A DNA stretch of 64,000 nt from assembly GCA_026874595.1 (NCBI GenBank), contig CM049317.1:52657618-52721617 (forward strand), in the 5' to 3' direction. Below the pieces are notes generated by a model. The model did no database searches, had not been told where the DNA came from, and saw only the letters and a list, made by a program, of their open reading frames with translations. Source of the DNA: Sipunculus nudus (Eukaryota > Annelida > Sipuncula > Golfingiida > Sipunculidae). Shown in pieces: positions 25,201-35,306 of the stretch. Numbering within the stretch: position 1 is the first letter of the stretch; every line of letters begins with the position of its first letter. A program made the translations under genes and the position numbers.

Positions 25201-25415
25201 TTATTTCATTCAATGCTGAAATGTTGTAATAAATATGTTTGCGATAAAAAGCTTCTGTGCAGAAAGTGGCCAATTAATCTAGATAATGTAAGAGATTTAT
25301 TTATGTTAGGAAAAAATAATAATTTAAGACAAACCTCAAAATGATCCCAAGAAGTAAAGTATTTCATCGCTTTTAATTGGTAAACATGCATGTTCAATTA
25401 AACTGATGATTTAGT
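25025..25415. repeat. segmental repeat, arrangement A-B
   Basis: Block A (25025-25250) recurs inverted at about 27300-27530. Block B (25297-25412) recurs in direct orientation at about 27189-27302. The pair brackets the CTLD-C exons. Block A contains the end motif of the Helentron-like family. Confidence 0.7.
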
Positions 25416-25676
25416 ACCAATAAGTGACAAAGCATTTTTCATAAAAAGGAGAAGTAAAGTTCATAAGTTAAATACGTTTAGTACGGATAGAGGTGTTTTG
25501 ACGATTGACTTAAGGAACACATCTTGAAACCTATTCACTGCGGCTGCTTAAATAAAATATGCATATTATTGTCAAACATTATCATGTTCACCTTAATATA
25601 GGAAAAGTGTATCACAAACCACATTTTGTTATATGATTCGCTGATTCGTGTCCAATTAACTTTGACTTTACAATAG

Positions 25677-25913
25677 ATTCTACCTGTCCTGAGACCGTCC
25701 CGAGGTTCAACTGCATCATTATTGATGGTGTAGCCATGACACTTCACGACGGTGTGTACGACTGGTTTACAGCCAGAGCCCTGTGTAGGACCATCGGAGC
25801 GTTTTTGGCCGTTATGAATGAAGATCAGTTTAAAATATTAACAGAAAACGAAGAGAAGGGTGTGCTGATAGGAATGAACAAGGAAGACTGGTTCTCTATA
25901 AACCCATTTAGAG
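25677..25913 (+). CDS. C-type lectin-like receptor, CTLD-C first-half exon
   Basis: Acceptor TTGACTTTACAATAG, donor AGAG|GTATGT, phase 1 at both ends, 237 bases. The translation reads STCPETVPRFNCIII, then GVYDWFTARALC (helix 1 with its cysteine), FLAVMNEDQF (helix 2) and VLIGMNKEDW (the WIGL region). It ends in the first base of a glycine codon, like CTLD-A and CTLD-B. All N-terminal cysteines of a long-form CTLD are present. It continues at 26476. Confidence 0.8.
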
Positions 25914-26475
25914 GTATGTAGCAACTTGTATAATTTCATCATAAAAACGTTGGGCAATTTTGAGACTGATCAGTGGCAGTCAACTGAAACTCTAAATTGT
26001 TGGCTTTTTCATCAAGTATTTCTTTTGGACCATAACACTGATATTGTGTACTTCGGTCTGTTTTATGTCACTCTCTTCATTCAACGAAGTGATTTGGACT
26101 GAAGTTCTATCATTTAATATAGATTTAGAAAACTAGCTTGGCGCCATGGACCTTGGGTCATTTGTCCAGTAAGCTCTGACTACCTCGAAAAAAAAAACTG
26201 GAGATCACATTTTTTTAATATATAACGAATCAAGTACAATTTAAAAAAAGGGCTCTCTTTCATAAATGAAATATGCTGAAACTTTATAAAACGAGGGGCC
26301 CATGGGCCATGACGCTCAGCTGACACACTACTACAGGTCATACCAGATTTATTTTCTCTTGCTTGAAAGTTAACCATGAGGTTTTCCTTTTTACTTTGGT
26401 CATTCTCTCACCGGTTCCCTTTTATCATGATATCTGAGATATTTGCACAGAATGGAATTTTTACATTGAATATAG

Positions 26476-26619
26476 GTGAAGCTGGCTTGGAGAGAGTATT
26501 TTGGAACAAACAGCTTGGCGATGCTGCTACAGTTCGACAGTGTGCTGTTTTAGATCAAGAGAGTGAGATGTGGAGCCCTGTAAGCTGCTCATCGGAGCAT
26601 TCATATTTCTGCCAAATTT
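26476..26619 (+). CDS. C-type lectin-like receptor, CTLD-C second-half exon
   Basis: Acceptor ATTGAATATAG, strong donor ATTT|GTAAGT, phase 1 at both ends, 144 bases. The translation contains ERVFWNKQLG, RQCAVLDQES, MWSPVSCSSE and HSYFCQI, giving the three closing CTLD cysteines. At the WND site the sequence is WSP, so Ca2+ coordination is again unlikely. The exon joins to the stalk exon at 27621. Confidence 0.8.
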
Positions 26620-27169
26620 GTAAGTATCCGCTGTCTATACATGTTCTTCATTTTAACTTGCGAAATTTCGGCCCCTGACAACAGACAGTCCCCGACCAGG
26701 GTCAGAGTGCCTTTAAATCTTGTATGGAGGGCAGCACTAAGGTCCTATGAGGATGCATTTTTTTCTGTCATATTTGTCAACGCCTTCGGACCTACACATA
26801 TGGTGTCACTTGACATAAACCAGACCAATCGTTTGCTTTTTTAGTATACTTTCTAGCAACACCTACGATGTGCATGAGAAAAAAAATCCATTTTCACGCA
26901 GCATATTGCTAAATCCCCCTGCATGTGTGTTGATATTCTGACCTCACGAATACAAGCGTTTTCCGCACTTGTTACTGGACGATAGTCAACTTGTATGCCA
27001 CATGACAACTGATCTGCTACCACAGCGATGGATTTACCATTTGGTTTGTGAGCTCATTCATATTCTTTTGTGTTAATTCATCACTCGTAGCCTAATGTTA
27101 AGATTACCTATTACTCATCGTGTAATTGATGCAATCGGATGTATGGCTGGTATAGTGTTTTTCAGAGGA

Positions 27170-27560
27170 GTAAGGCCCACTGTAATTGTGTTAGGAAAAA
27201 ATGATAATTGGAACAAACCTCAAAATGATCCCAAGAAGTAAAGTATTTCATCGCTTTTAATTGGTAAACATACATGTTCAATTTAACTGATGATTTAGTG
27301 CCGCACAGAAGCTTTTTATCACAAACAGATTTATTACAACATTTCAGTATTGAATGAAATAATAAATACGAAGCCCATGGGCCATGACGCTCAGCTAAAT
27401 GTGACCTACAAGCTATGCGTGTATGAAATACCGATGTTATGGTCTAATGGCAAATATTTGTTAGGAAGCAATGAACAATCGTTAGTAGGGATTTCAGAGT
27501 GCTCAAAATTACGCTTCTTGCCCATTTTCCCAAAAAAATATAAACTACCTGGAAGCTAAG
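27170..27560. repeat. segmental repeat, arrangement B then inverted A
   Basis: Partner of 25025-25415. Block B is direct and block A inverted and moved to the other side, so a simple tandem duplication cannot explain it. It lies in the intron before the stalk exon. Confidence 0.7.
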
Positions 27561-27620
27561 TCAGATGTTTCTATGTGCAGTGGATATGGCTTGAAAATGA
27601 AACGTTATGTATATTCACAG

Positions 27621-27710
27621 ATGCCGGTTTAGGGGGCACTTCCGATCAGGATCCTGCTCATACATTAGACAATGGCACCTCCGTCACTACGTCAGGAGGA
27701 CAAACGACAG
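27621..27710 (+). CDS. C-type lectin-like receptor, stalk exon
   Basis: Acceptor TATTCACAG, donor ACAG|GTAAAA, phase 1 at both ends, 90 bases. It encodes about 30 residues rich in Gly, Thr and Ser (GLGGTSDQDP, NGTSVTTSGGQTT), with one N-glycosylation sequon (NGT). This suits a short extracellular linker between CTLD-C and the membrane. Confidence 0.6.
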
Positions 27711-27819
27711 GTAAAACATGTGTTACTTGAAAAATACTCTCTCTCTATATATATATCTGTAAATATTTTTTTAAAATAGAACTCGTGCTATACCTGACGG
27801 TTAATTACTGAAAAAGTAT

Positions 27820-28146
27820 TTAAACTGTGGCTTCCCCAGCAGACGTGTCAAAATATAACATGCTTGAGGCTGCGTTTACCGGGCGCTTGGGCATCTTGGG
27901 GGCGGTAAAACACGGCGATATGGGCCCGATGATGTCAAAACCCGCGAGATCGCACTGCATCATATAGCCATACATACAGTAATCAGAGCCTATGGTCGCT
28001 ATACCGCGCGCGGTAGGGCGGATCAAATTCTTCACGGAAAATTCCATTTTTCCGCGCGTTTCATACCGAATACCGCATACTGCGGGCCGGTTAATGGTAT
28101 ATGATAAAATAACCAGAGCAAGCAAAACATTTTTCGCCTGCCGCAT
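27820..28146 (-). CDS. hypothetical 108-codon frame in a GC-rich intron island
   Basis: The frame begins with a signal-peptide-like segment (RQAKNVLLALVILSYT) and contains KMPKRPVNAASS. The start lies in short GCATACCG repeats, and the island is GC-rich compared with its surroundings, suggesting inserted repeat DNA. I do not recognise the product and it may not be coding. Confidence 0.2.
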   Translation of the reverse strand: MRQAKNVLLALVILSYTINRPAVCGIRYETRGKMEFSVKNLIRPTARGIATIGSDYCMYGYMMQCDLAGFDIIGPISPCFTAPKMPKRPVNAASSMLYFDTSAGEATV

Positions 28147-28245
28147 ACCGTTTACCGCATACCGCCTTGAATAGCCGTCTAAACGATCATCTGTATTGTC
28201 ATGGTTTGGCTGTCATCGACAAATGCCCTCATTGTCCACAAACAG

Positions 28246-28279
28246 GAATTACTACTCATTTTTTCAATGAATGTTTAAA
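28246..28279 (+). CDS. possible 34-base micro-exon of the lectin-like receptor
   Basis: Acceptor CCACAAACAG and good donor TTTAAA|GTAAGA. It enters in phase 1, matching the stalk exon, and leaves in phase 2, which matches the phase of the only acceptor in front of the hydrophobic exon at 28873. It encodes about 12 residues (GITTHFFNECL). Confidence 0.35.
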
Positions 28280-28872
28280 GTAAGAGGTCGCCTGACTGGA
28301 GCTCCGGGCTAAGTCTGAAAATATTATACTTCAATCCATGGTAAATTTTACCTTAAATCTCTGGAACCATTCAGCTATTGCTTCCTTTGTGACAACGGCT
28401 TTCATTTTCCGACTCTTGAAAATAACTGGTCGAGACAGTTCACGTGAATATTTTTTTTAGCAAGAGATTCCTATAGCGCCTTGTTCATTGTGTACTTCAT
28501 CCTTATTATTTAATTCTTTATTTAGATATCTTTGCATTTTACCCATGAAATTATATTCTACCTATGAACCAGATCCATCTATCTTTACTATACTAACCGA
28601 TGTTCTTAGTGAACTCCAGTTTTTGAATGAAGATGTTCTGCTTGATTAGAAATGAATTACATTTGACCACTCACATGCCTGTGTTTATGATATCCTCTTA
28701 TCAAGGATTTTTATACGTATATGTATATGTGTAAGTGTATGTATGTGTATATATGTTTACACTTTAAATTGATATATAAATTTTATATGTTAATTTAAAA
28801 TTTTATATATTTTTGCATAAACATGTATATACATGTGTGTATACTTTCATGTAATCGCATATGTGTTTGAAG

Positions 28873-28988
28873 TTACTATGTCTTTTTCTGCCTGGTATTC
28901 ATGCTTACTGCACTTTTACTGATGATTATTTATGTGTGCATAATGTATACATATAACTACCGAAAACATGTGTACCTCAGACATCAAT
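28873..28988 (+). CDS. possible transmembrane exon of the lectin-like receptor
   Basis: After AG at 28871-28872 the frame encodes about 25 hydrophobic residues (core MLTALLLMIIYVCIMY) followed by basic YNYRKHVYLRH, the pattern of a type I membrane anchor with stop-transfer. The acceptor has a poor pyrimidine tract. The only phase-1 donor compatible with the tail exon (CAAT|GTCATA) is weak, so the 3' limit is a guess. A Penelope-like element begins about 30 bases further on and may have damaged the junction. Confidence 0.4.
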
Positions 28989-29680
28989 GTCATATTATTG
29001 TATTGCATGACTGCAATATATATATATATATATATATAGTCAATGAACACAAAAAGAAGAGAGACATCAACGCCAACATTTCAAACAATCATATTATTTG
29101 GATAACATGTACAGATTGTTGCTAAATTTTCAGCTACCCCTGTAGCCTTCGTCAGAGCGAGTGACTAACTGTAAAGAAAGCTGATAGTGTGACCCTTCGC
29201 TAGGTCAATGGGGCTGGCTTGCCAGCTAAACTCATTAATCAATCTGATGTCTTGTCAGGACTGGCCTGTGTTTGTCCACATGAAAACAGGGCTGCTGGGG
29301 TGTCAAAGCGGGGAGGGGTTAGTCTCGAGGGGAAAAGTATGTGCTGAGTGCCGGGTATTTACAGAGAAAAGCCAAGTCTTTGTTTAATCCTTTTATGTGC
29401 GTACGTAGTGTATGAATGTGCCTTTGTTCTGATGTGAATCTGTCTTTGCTGGAGGGAAAGTTGCCTTTAAGGATGGTGCATGTTAAATCTCGAAGAGAAT
29501 GGTCGGATTTGTTGAAATGTGCGGCCACGGGGAATCCGGGAGTGTTGTCGCGGATGGTTTTTTTGTGGTTGTTCATTCTGAGCCTGAATTTGGTGCCGGT
29601 TTCTCCTATATAATTTCCCTCCCCATTGGGGCATTTTTTACAAGTAATGAAGTAAATGACATTTGAGGAATTGCAAGAAA
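28989..29680 (-). mobile_element. Penelope-like element, 5'-truncated 3' fragment
   Basis: The minus strand encodes the C-terminal GIY-YIG endonuclease region of a Penelope-like element and then a non-coding 3' end. The 3' end contains CTGACGAAGG, a GGCTAC/GTAGC stem and GAAAA, and finishes in a (TA)n tail at 29016-29038. Upstream of about 29690 the minus frame meets a stop, so the reverse transcriptase part is missing. 5' truncation is usual for these elements. It lies antisense to, and directly in front of, the receptor tail exon. Confidence 0.7.
29319..29674 (-). pseudogene. Penelope-like GIY-YIG endonuclease C-terminus
   Basis: Read on the minus strand, the frame contains NSSNVIYFITCKKC, then NYIGETGTKFRLRMNNH, then FPVAAHFNKSDHS and RFTSEQRHIHTLRTH. 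Together these are the GIY-YIG nuclease of Penelope-like retroelements: the IG of the second half motif, the conserved Arg, the HFN..H segment, and the E followed by the closing helix. The domain's first half is preserved but the whole reverse transcriptase is absent, so this copy cannot move itself. The frame ends in a stop at about 29319. Confidence 0.75.
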
Positions 29681-29698
29681 AAGGGGAGGTAACAGCAG

Positions 29699-30273
29699 AT
29701 CAGTCATTTGATGACGGGAAGTTTGGCGAGGGAATGACAGCACCTGGACATGTCTTTAAAGATGTCAATGTCTCATCCCAAAAGGAACAAATGCAGCCGT
29801 TCTACTCTCAAGTTAATAAAAAGAAGAAGTGCCGGAAGCCTGATGAAAACGAGGCTGCTGATAAGAGCAACTACTGTATGGCGGGCACACCAGCCTCTCT
29901 ACGATCGATGACACGTTTCGATTCCGGAAATGACGTTGGGCCTGTACCATTCGCTTCCGGGAATGACGTAGTATCTAAGCCGCTTATTATTGAAGATGGC
30001 ATGGTATCTACGCCAGTCATTTTCGAAAATGAAGTTGTACCTCCCTCCCTCGTTTCCGGAAATGACGCTGCATCAGAGCTGATCATTTTCGGAAATGACG
30101 TGTCATCTGGCCTACTCGTTTCCGGAAATGACACTAAACCCGAATCCCTCTTTCCTAGAGATGACGTTTCAGCTGGCCGCACAGATGCTGACACCCCCGA
30201 GATAGGTACGTCACATCCGGAAAGTCAGATGTTAGTATCGAATCCTATCTACATGTCTGCGTCTGAGGTTTGA
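29699..30273 (+). CDS. C-type lectin-like receptor, cytoplasmic tail exon
   Basis: The open frame runs to TGA at 30271. An AG at 29697-29698 gives a phase-1 start, as in all other good exons; AG at 29676-29677 is an equally phased alternative. It encodes about 190 hydrophilic residues: an acidic start, PFYSQVNKKKKCRK (a YxxPhi-type motif next to a basic cluster), then about eight diverged 11-13-residue units around SGNDV, and a C-terminus SNPIYMSASEV with an NPxY motif. YxxPhi and NPxY are clathrin-adaptor and PTB-domain docking signals, so an endocytic or signalling tail is likely. The pyrimidine tract is poor because the upstream intron is occupied by a Penelope-like element. No kinase or ITAM pair was seen. 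Confidence 0.55.
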
Positions 30274-31317
30274 AAGAAAACCTGGTCGCGTAATCAAGTA
30301 ACTCAAGTTACTGTCTGGCTTGTTAATCCTGTTGAGTATGACCCACATAAAACGTCAACGGGCCGGGGGTTTATATCAGAACAGCAAGATGTATATACAA
30401 ACTAGGGTCGGATCCAGGATTAAGGAAAAGGAGGGGACCAAACCCTTTATTTCGGATCCGCTTCTGCTTTCCGTTGCGTTTATGGAGAAAACTGTTATCC
30501 TACGTGATTAGGTAAAAACTGACTTGCGAGTAACTAAGGCCTCAGTTATTTAAATAGCTTTAAATCACGACGAGTCTCTAGAAAAATAACAAGGCGTATA
30601 CCAACAAATTTGTAAAATGCCTGGTAATGCAAAGAACACAGCGCAAAGCAAGTGCGTACATATACAGGAAAATGGATTCGCATAATAATAAATGTCCTAC
30701 TGATTAAGCAGTGCAGGATACATGTAGACATCTTCCAAAGAGGCAATGAAACAGTAAAGCTGTTTATTTTGAGGTCCGGACATCATTATTGTCCAGTCAT
30801 ACACAAAACCATGTACATATTTTTTTGTAAAGTTATACATCATGACTGTTGTAAATTTGTGTTGCAGAATGTCTCAAATGTAACTCCACGTGAGTATCAC
30901 AAACTCCATTTCAGCTTGGTGGGCTCGTGGTAATCGTTGGAATGCGAAGGAACTGTAATTTATATTTTACTACCAGGCGTTACTAATGAAAATAAGGTTC
31001 ATTGCACATATACTCACCTCTTGGGTTAATTTACATTCCGGGAGACAAAAAAATGATGCTTTGTTACGTGTTAAAATAAAGTGTAACCAATAAGAATTTC
31101 ATAAATAAATTCCTGAAATTAGTCTACTTGATTTTTATCTTTTATTTCCTGCAGAATTTGCTGTTAAATTGCATGAGCTATGTCCACTACCGCGAGATAT
31201 AAATTATGTTTCCGTTGCTTGTCTATCTTTCAAATCCTCTTTATAATGAAACAACATTGCAATATTTACCAAGCACTTTATTTAAATAGAACAATTCAAA
31301 AGAATCTTGTCTATATA
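30274..31317. other. 3' UTR or intergenic DNA
   Basis: At about 30404 there is GGGTCGGATCCAGGATTAAG, which resembles a hAT-MITE end. No further exon was recognised. Confidence 0.4.
30687..30692 (+). promoter_or_regulatory. candidate polyadenylation signal
   Basis: AATAAA about 415 bases after the tail-exon stop. It is the first such hexamer I noticed downstream, but chance occurrence in AT-rich DNA is likely. Confidence 0.25.
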
Positions 31318-31559
31318 CAGTCGAACCTCTATAATGTGGGCACCCTTGAATTGGGACTATAGGCCATACTACCGACTATATAGAGGTGCCCACTATATGG
31401 AGGTAGTAGCTTTCGTATTTAGTGCTACCACCTACTTTGTAATAATACCATAGTTGCACCTGTTTTAAGAGTAATTTATTAAATTTGATACTTTTCCTTT
31501 CTCGGTGTTTTTAACCGCAAAAGTTAATAAATCAAAATGTTTAATTGTATGTGTATATA

Positions 31560-31600
<41 letters not shown>

Positions 31601-31621
31601 TAGTATATGTGATTGTTAGTA

Positions 31622-31676
<55 letters not shown>

Positions 31677-32579
31677 ATGGATATAACCCACGTTATCCAA
31701 TGTATCCTTAGATATACCGTAACAAACTTTCTCTATGAGAAGCTACTCTATGAATCGTTCAATAGGTACACGTGTAGGGCTATGCCAAACTTTATATTTC
31801 AGTTGACATTTTTTAAGTTGTTATTAACAGTGAACATGACACAGTGTGCATATGATTGACCAATGCTTGGCGTTGATCATTAAGTGCGACTGCTCAGTAA
31901 ATATTGCACTAGACCGGGGGGGGGGACCTAACGCTATTACCTTATCTGGGAGTACCAAGAATTTGGCTGAATGACCAGGGCTTCCATTCATGGTATTGAA
32001 TAAACATGTTTTACTTTGCTTCACAGGCATAAGAAAGTCTAATGACTGTCAGATAAGAAGTATGCACAAAATATATAGCTACTGAGCGGTACATCCACTA
32101 ATGGCTATAAATCATCAAAGGAAGAGCCAGTCTGGGCTTAGGTCTGACTGGAGCCTGTGCAGGAACATTAGTAGTGTAATTATAGTCTCTCTCAGTATGC
32201 CAGTTTCCCATGCCTAGCCTTGAGTCAAGAAGGCTATTATTATGAAGATGCAATCAGAGAGTAATTCATTTCTGACTTTGTTCACCTGTTTAATTACTGA
32301 TAGTTGAAATATAAATATTTAATATATAACGGTTATTCTGATTGGTATAATAATTAAAAATCAACAATAAATGAAGCTCCGAAAGTTTAAATATGAAGAT
32401 TCTTCAACAGGGAAATAACTGTCGTGCCCACATTAGCCCGGGTGGTGTGCCAACTTTACAGAATACAGAGGTGCCCACATTAGCTAAACATTATAAAGAG
32501 CAGAAAAATGTGACTACCCAAAAGTGCCCACTTTATAGAGGTGCCGTCTTTATGAAGATGCCCACTAAGAGAAGTTTGA

Positions 32580-32582
<3 letters not shown>
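31318..32582. mobile_element. non-autonomous pogo-like element
   Basis: The left end CAGTCGAACCTCTATAATG and the reverse-complemented right end CAGTCAAACTTCTCTTAGTG are inverted, and both are flanked by TA. Subterminal GTGGGCACC / GTGCCCAC motifs recur several times at both ends, as in pogo/Tigger-type transposase binding regions. The 1.27-kb interior has two (TA)n tracts (about 31555-31600, 31628-31675) and a G-run, but no transposase. Confidence 0.65.

Positions 32583-32634
<52 letters not shown>
32583..32634. repeat. (TA)n microsatellite at an element edge
   Basis: Long TA tract beginning exactly at the right end of the pogo-like element. Confidence 0.9.
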
Positions 32635-32637
<3 letters not shown>

Positions 32638-33214
32638 TAATGCTAATAAAATTAACTTTGTTTCGCGGTTGCGGGGGAGGGGAGAGTCAAAGGAATAAAT
32701 AAATGTTTGCCCTCAACTCTTAGGAATAAGTATATATAAGTATATAAGTATATATAATAGTATTTAAACGTAACGATGGTGAGGTTGTTCTACTATCATA
32801 AAATCCTTACAAAGGGTTATTTAAGTTCATCATAAAGGTTTGTTATACATAAGATTATCTTTAAGTTTTTATCTTTTTTTGCAGTCATTAAATTTTTTGT
32901 GATATTTTGATATCTATTGGTTTGAAATACATTTAGCTTTATTCTACATAAAAAAATATCCCCTGAGTGCTTCTTTTATCACATGTTCTCATCAAACAAA
33001 GGTAATTTTATCAGCCATTATTTAATATTATGTTATACCAATTTGTGACGCCAGTCTGTATCCTGGCGTTAAAGGGTAAATGTAAATAGCATAGCATTTC
33101 TATTTTCACTCTACATGGCTGATTTAACATCAGGGCTCATCTAGCTACTATTCGCCAAAACAGGAACAAGTGCTACTAAACCTTAAAATTTGTGAAAGTG
33201 TAACATCATGACCC
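32635..33214. other. AT-rich non-coding stretch
   Basis: Nothing identified. Confidence 0.5.
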
Positions 33215-33480
33215 TCCATCTTCTATTGTTTAAGGGTAGAGCACATAATTTGAAGTCGGGAGATCATGAGTTCGAATCCAAGCCGAGGCGGTGAGATTTT
33301 TTTACGGTCGGCCCTCATCCACGGTGGGCGTTCTGAAAGCGAGACAGGAAACCAGTTTACCCTCACACTATAGTGCGTTTTTCGGGGATTCCTCAGTGAT
33401 ATGAACCAACAATGAAGACTAATTCACTCCCAAGCCCCGCAGGTGCAGAAGGCACAGGGCCTGGTAAACACTAGAAAATG
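33215..33480 (+). repeat. tRNA-derived SINE
   Basis: AAGGGTAGAGCAC (A-box) and GAGTTCGAATCC (B-box, 33269-33280) have normal pol III spacing. A non-tRNA body follows (GGCCCTCATCCACGGTGGG, TCACACTATAGTGCG) ending near 33480. The tRNA part is too diverged to be a functional tRNA. Confidence 0.6.
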
Positions 33481-33984
33481 AACTCAGAGGAAGAAGCGGA
33501 ATGGAATTCTGCAGATGTTTTGCTGGCATTTAGAAAATGGACGGGGTTACCTCCATCATATGTTATAATACAATAAACAAATGATGTAGTACATGGAAAC
33601 TATTATCCTGTGTATTCATGTCAAAAGACAATAATCAAAAACGAACACCAGCGGAAAAGGGAACAAGGGTTATATTTAAAATAAACATCCTATATACGTT
33701 TGAGTGAAATGCAATGTGTATTTCTCCTATATAGTCCTATAGTACCCGGTTGTATTATATCATATCATATGCGTTAAACTGTATTATATAAATAATGATT
33801 TTAAACAATGGTATTAATAAGTGTTAATTAGTATAACTGGTAAAGGCAGGTTCATACTTTGTATTTTATTTTTATTTCACCAAGGAGGTTATGTGTTCCC
33901 CCTTGAACAGTTGTTGTGTTTAACATCCAGTTTATTTGACACGCCTCATTACTACTGCAGAGGAACATTTTAAAAAGGCGCTTG

Positions 33985-34225
33985 GTACATTTGCAGATTA
34001 ACATGAGACAACGGTTGTAACACTAATATCACTTATTATATTGCAGATATGGTGGTTATATGTCTGTTCACAGGGCCACATGTACCGCTTCTATGCACAG
34101 GGCTCGAAGTTAAAGAACATTTTCGGTCGGCAGCGCAGAAACTGTACCGGTCTTCCAAGAATTTTACTTACCCTACTTTTATTATTATTATTTATTAAAT
34201 TATCTCTTTTTGCTACCTTTTAATA
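33985..34225 (+). repeat. dispersed repeat R4, copy 1
   Basis: Shares TTGCAGATTAACAT, TATATTGCAGATA, CGAAGTTAAGAAC-like, GGCAGCGCAGA and GAATTTTACT blocks in order with 38045-38300. Family unknown. Confidence 0.6.
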
Positions 34226-34899
34226 TATCAACACAGGTATAAAACGGCATTGTACCAAGGTTGCTATTTGCACAATCATACTTTCCCCTACACGTATCCT
34301 CGTAAACATTTTCACACCAGCATTCAAATGTTGCTATGAACATGGCTCATTTCGAACTGGAAACCATACGCTAACTAGTAATATGCATTCTCAGGAATGC
34401 AGGCCTCCGCCATATGGGCGGTCCTTATTTTGCTCCCGAACACGTGTTTGCATTCTCTTATTCGGCCCATCCTCTCAGGTTCATTCGTCCAGAAGTACCC
34501 GAGGTCCCACTAATCCGTGTTTGCATTCACCTATTAGGCCTATATTCCCAGCTTCATTCCAACCTTCCGCTAGGTGTCGTTTCTACTTGAAACAAACTTC
34601 TTTCTGGTGGGCACTGTGGGACGGCCGGACTAATTGTTTAAACTGTCAAACTGCAAATTAAACAATTGTTACAATTCAAGGATACATCTTCTGTTTATAT
34701 TTCACATGCGTATGTTTCCAAAATATTACTTATACTGTGGAGTACTTGCCACAAAAACACACATATGTATGTAATTTGCCTTGAAAAAATTCTGACCCAG
34801 CATTTTGAACGGAAATCATTATTCTCTTCACTACACTTATACCTAAGCCGCTATTGTATGTAACAGCCGCGGTGCAGTGTGGGGATGAAATTGTGCTTT

Positions 34900-35135
34900 A
34901 AGCCTAAACCCTAAACAGCAAAGTCGTAACCCTGGGAGTCCGAGTGCGTAGTGTGGATTCATTCTTGCATTAGTGAATGTATATTTGTGAATATTCCTGG
35001 AAATCCTTCCTGGGCCCGGATCATGAGGCGGATCAATGCTTCCTTAACCTATTCCCGAAATATCCTGGAATGTTCATGAGATTGCGTTCAAACACATTGA
35101 CACACCCACACACACACACACACAGGCACACCCAT
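34900..35135 (+). repeat. dispersed repeat R3, copy 3
   Basis: Contains TTTGTGAATATTCCTGGAA, TTCATGAGATTGCGTTC and a CACACACA tail, as in the other R3 copies. A related segment starting ATATGCATTCTCAGGAATGC is at 34382. Confidence 0.5.
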
Positions 35136-35278
35136 AATGGAAAATGAGGGACTTCAATGGTCGGCCAAGAACCGTATAGACATTGTGGGGGAACAGATTC
35201 CCATGGTTGTGGGTTGGTTGTGGGCATTCACGACGTCACGGCTATTCAGGGATAGCCTCACGGACACGAAATGGTTGT

Positions 35279-35306
35279 TTGGGGGGGGGGGGGGGGGGGG
35301 GGGGGT
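35279..35306. repeat. poly-G tract
   Basis: Uninterrupted G run of about 25 bases. Confidence 0.95.

Noticed and set aside
28461-28514. Alternative membrane exon after TTTTTTTTAG encoding SALFIVYFILII
   Set aside because: The acceptor is good, but the hydrophobic run is short and meets a stop after 17 codons. At most it is an alternative or decayed terminus.
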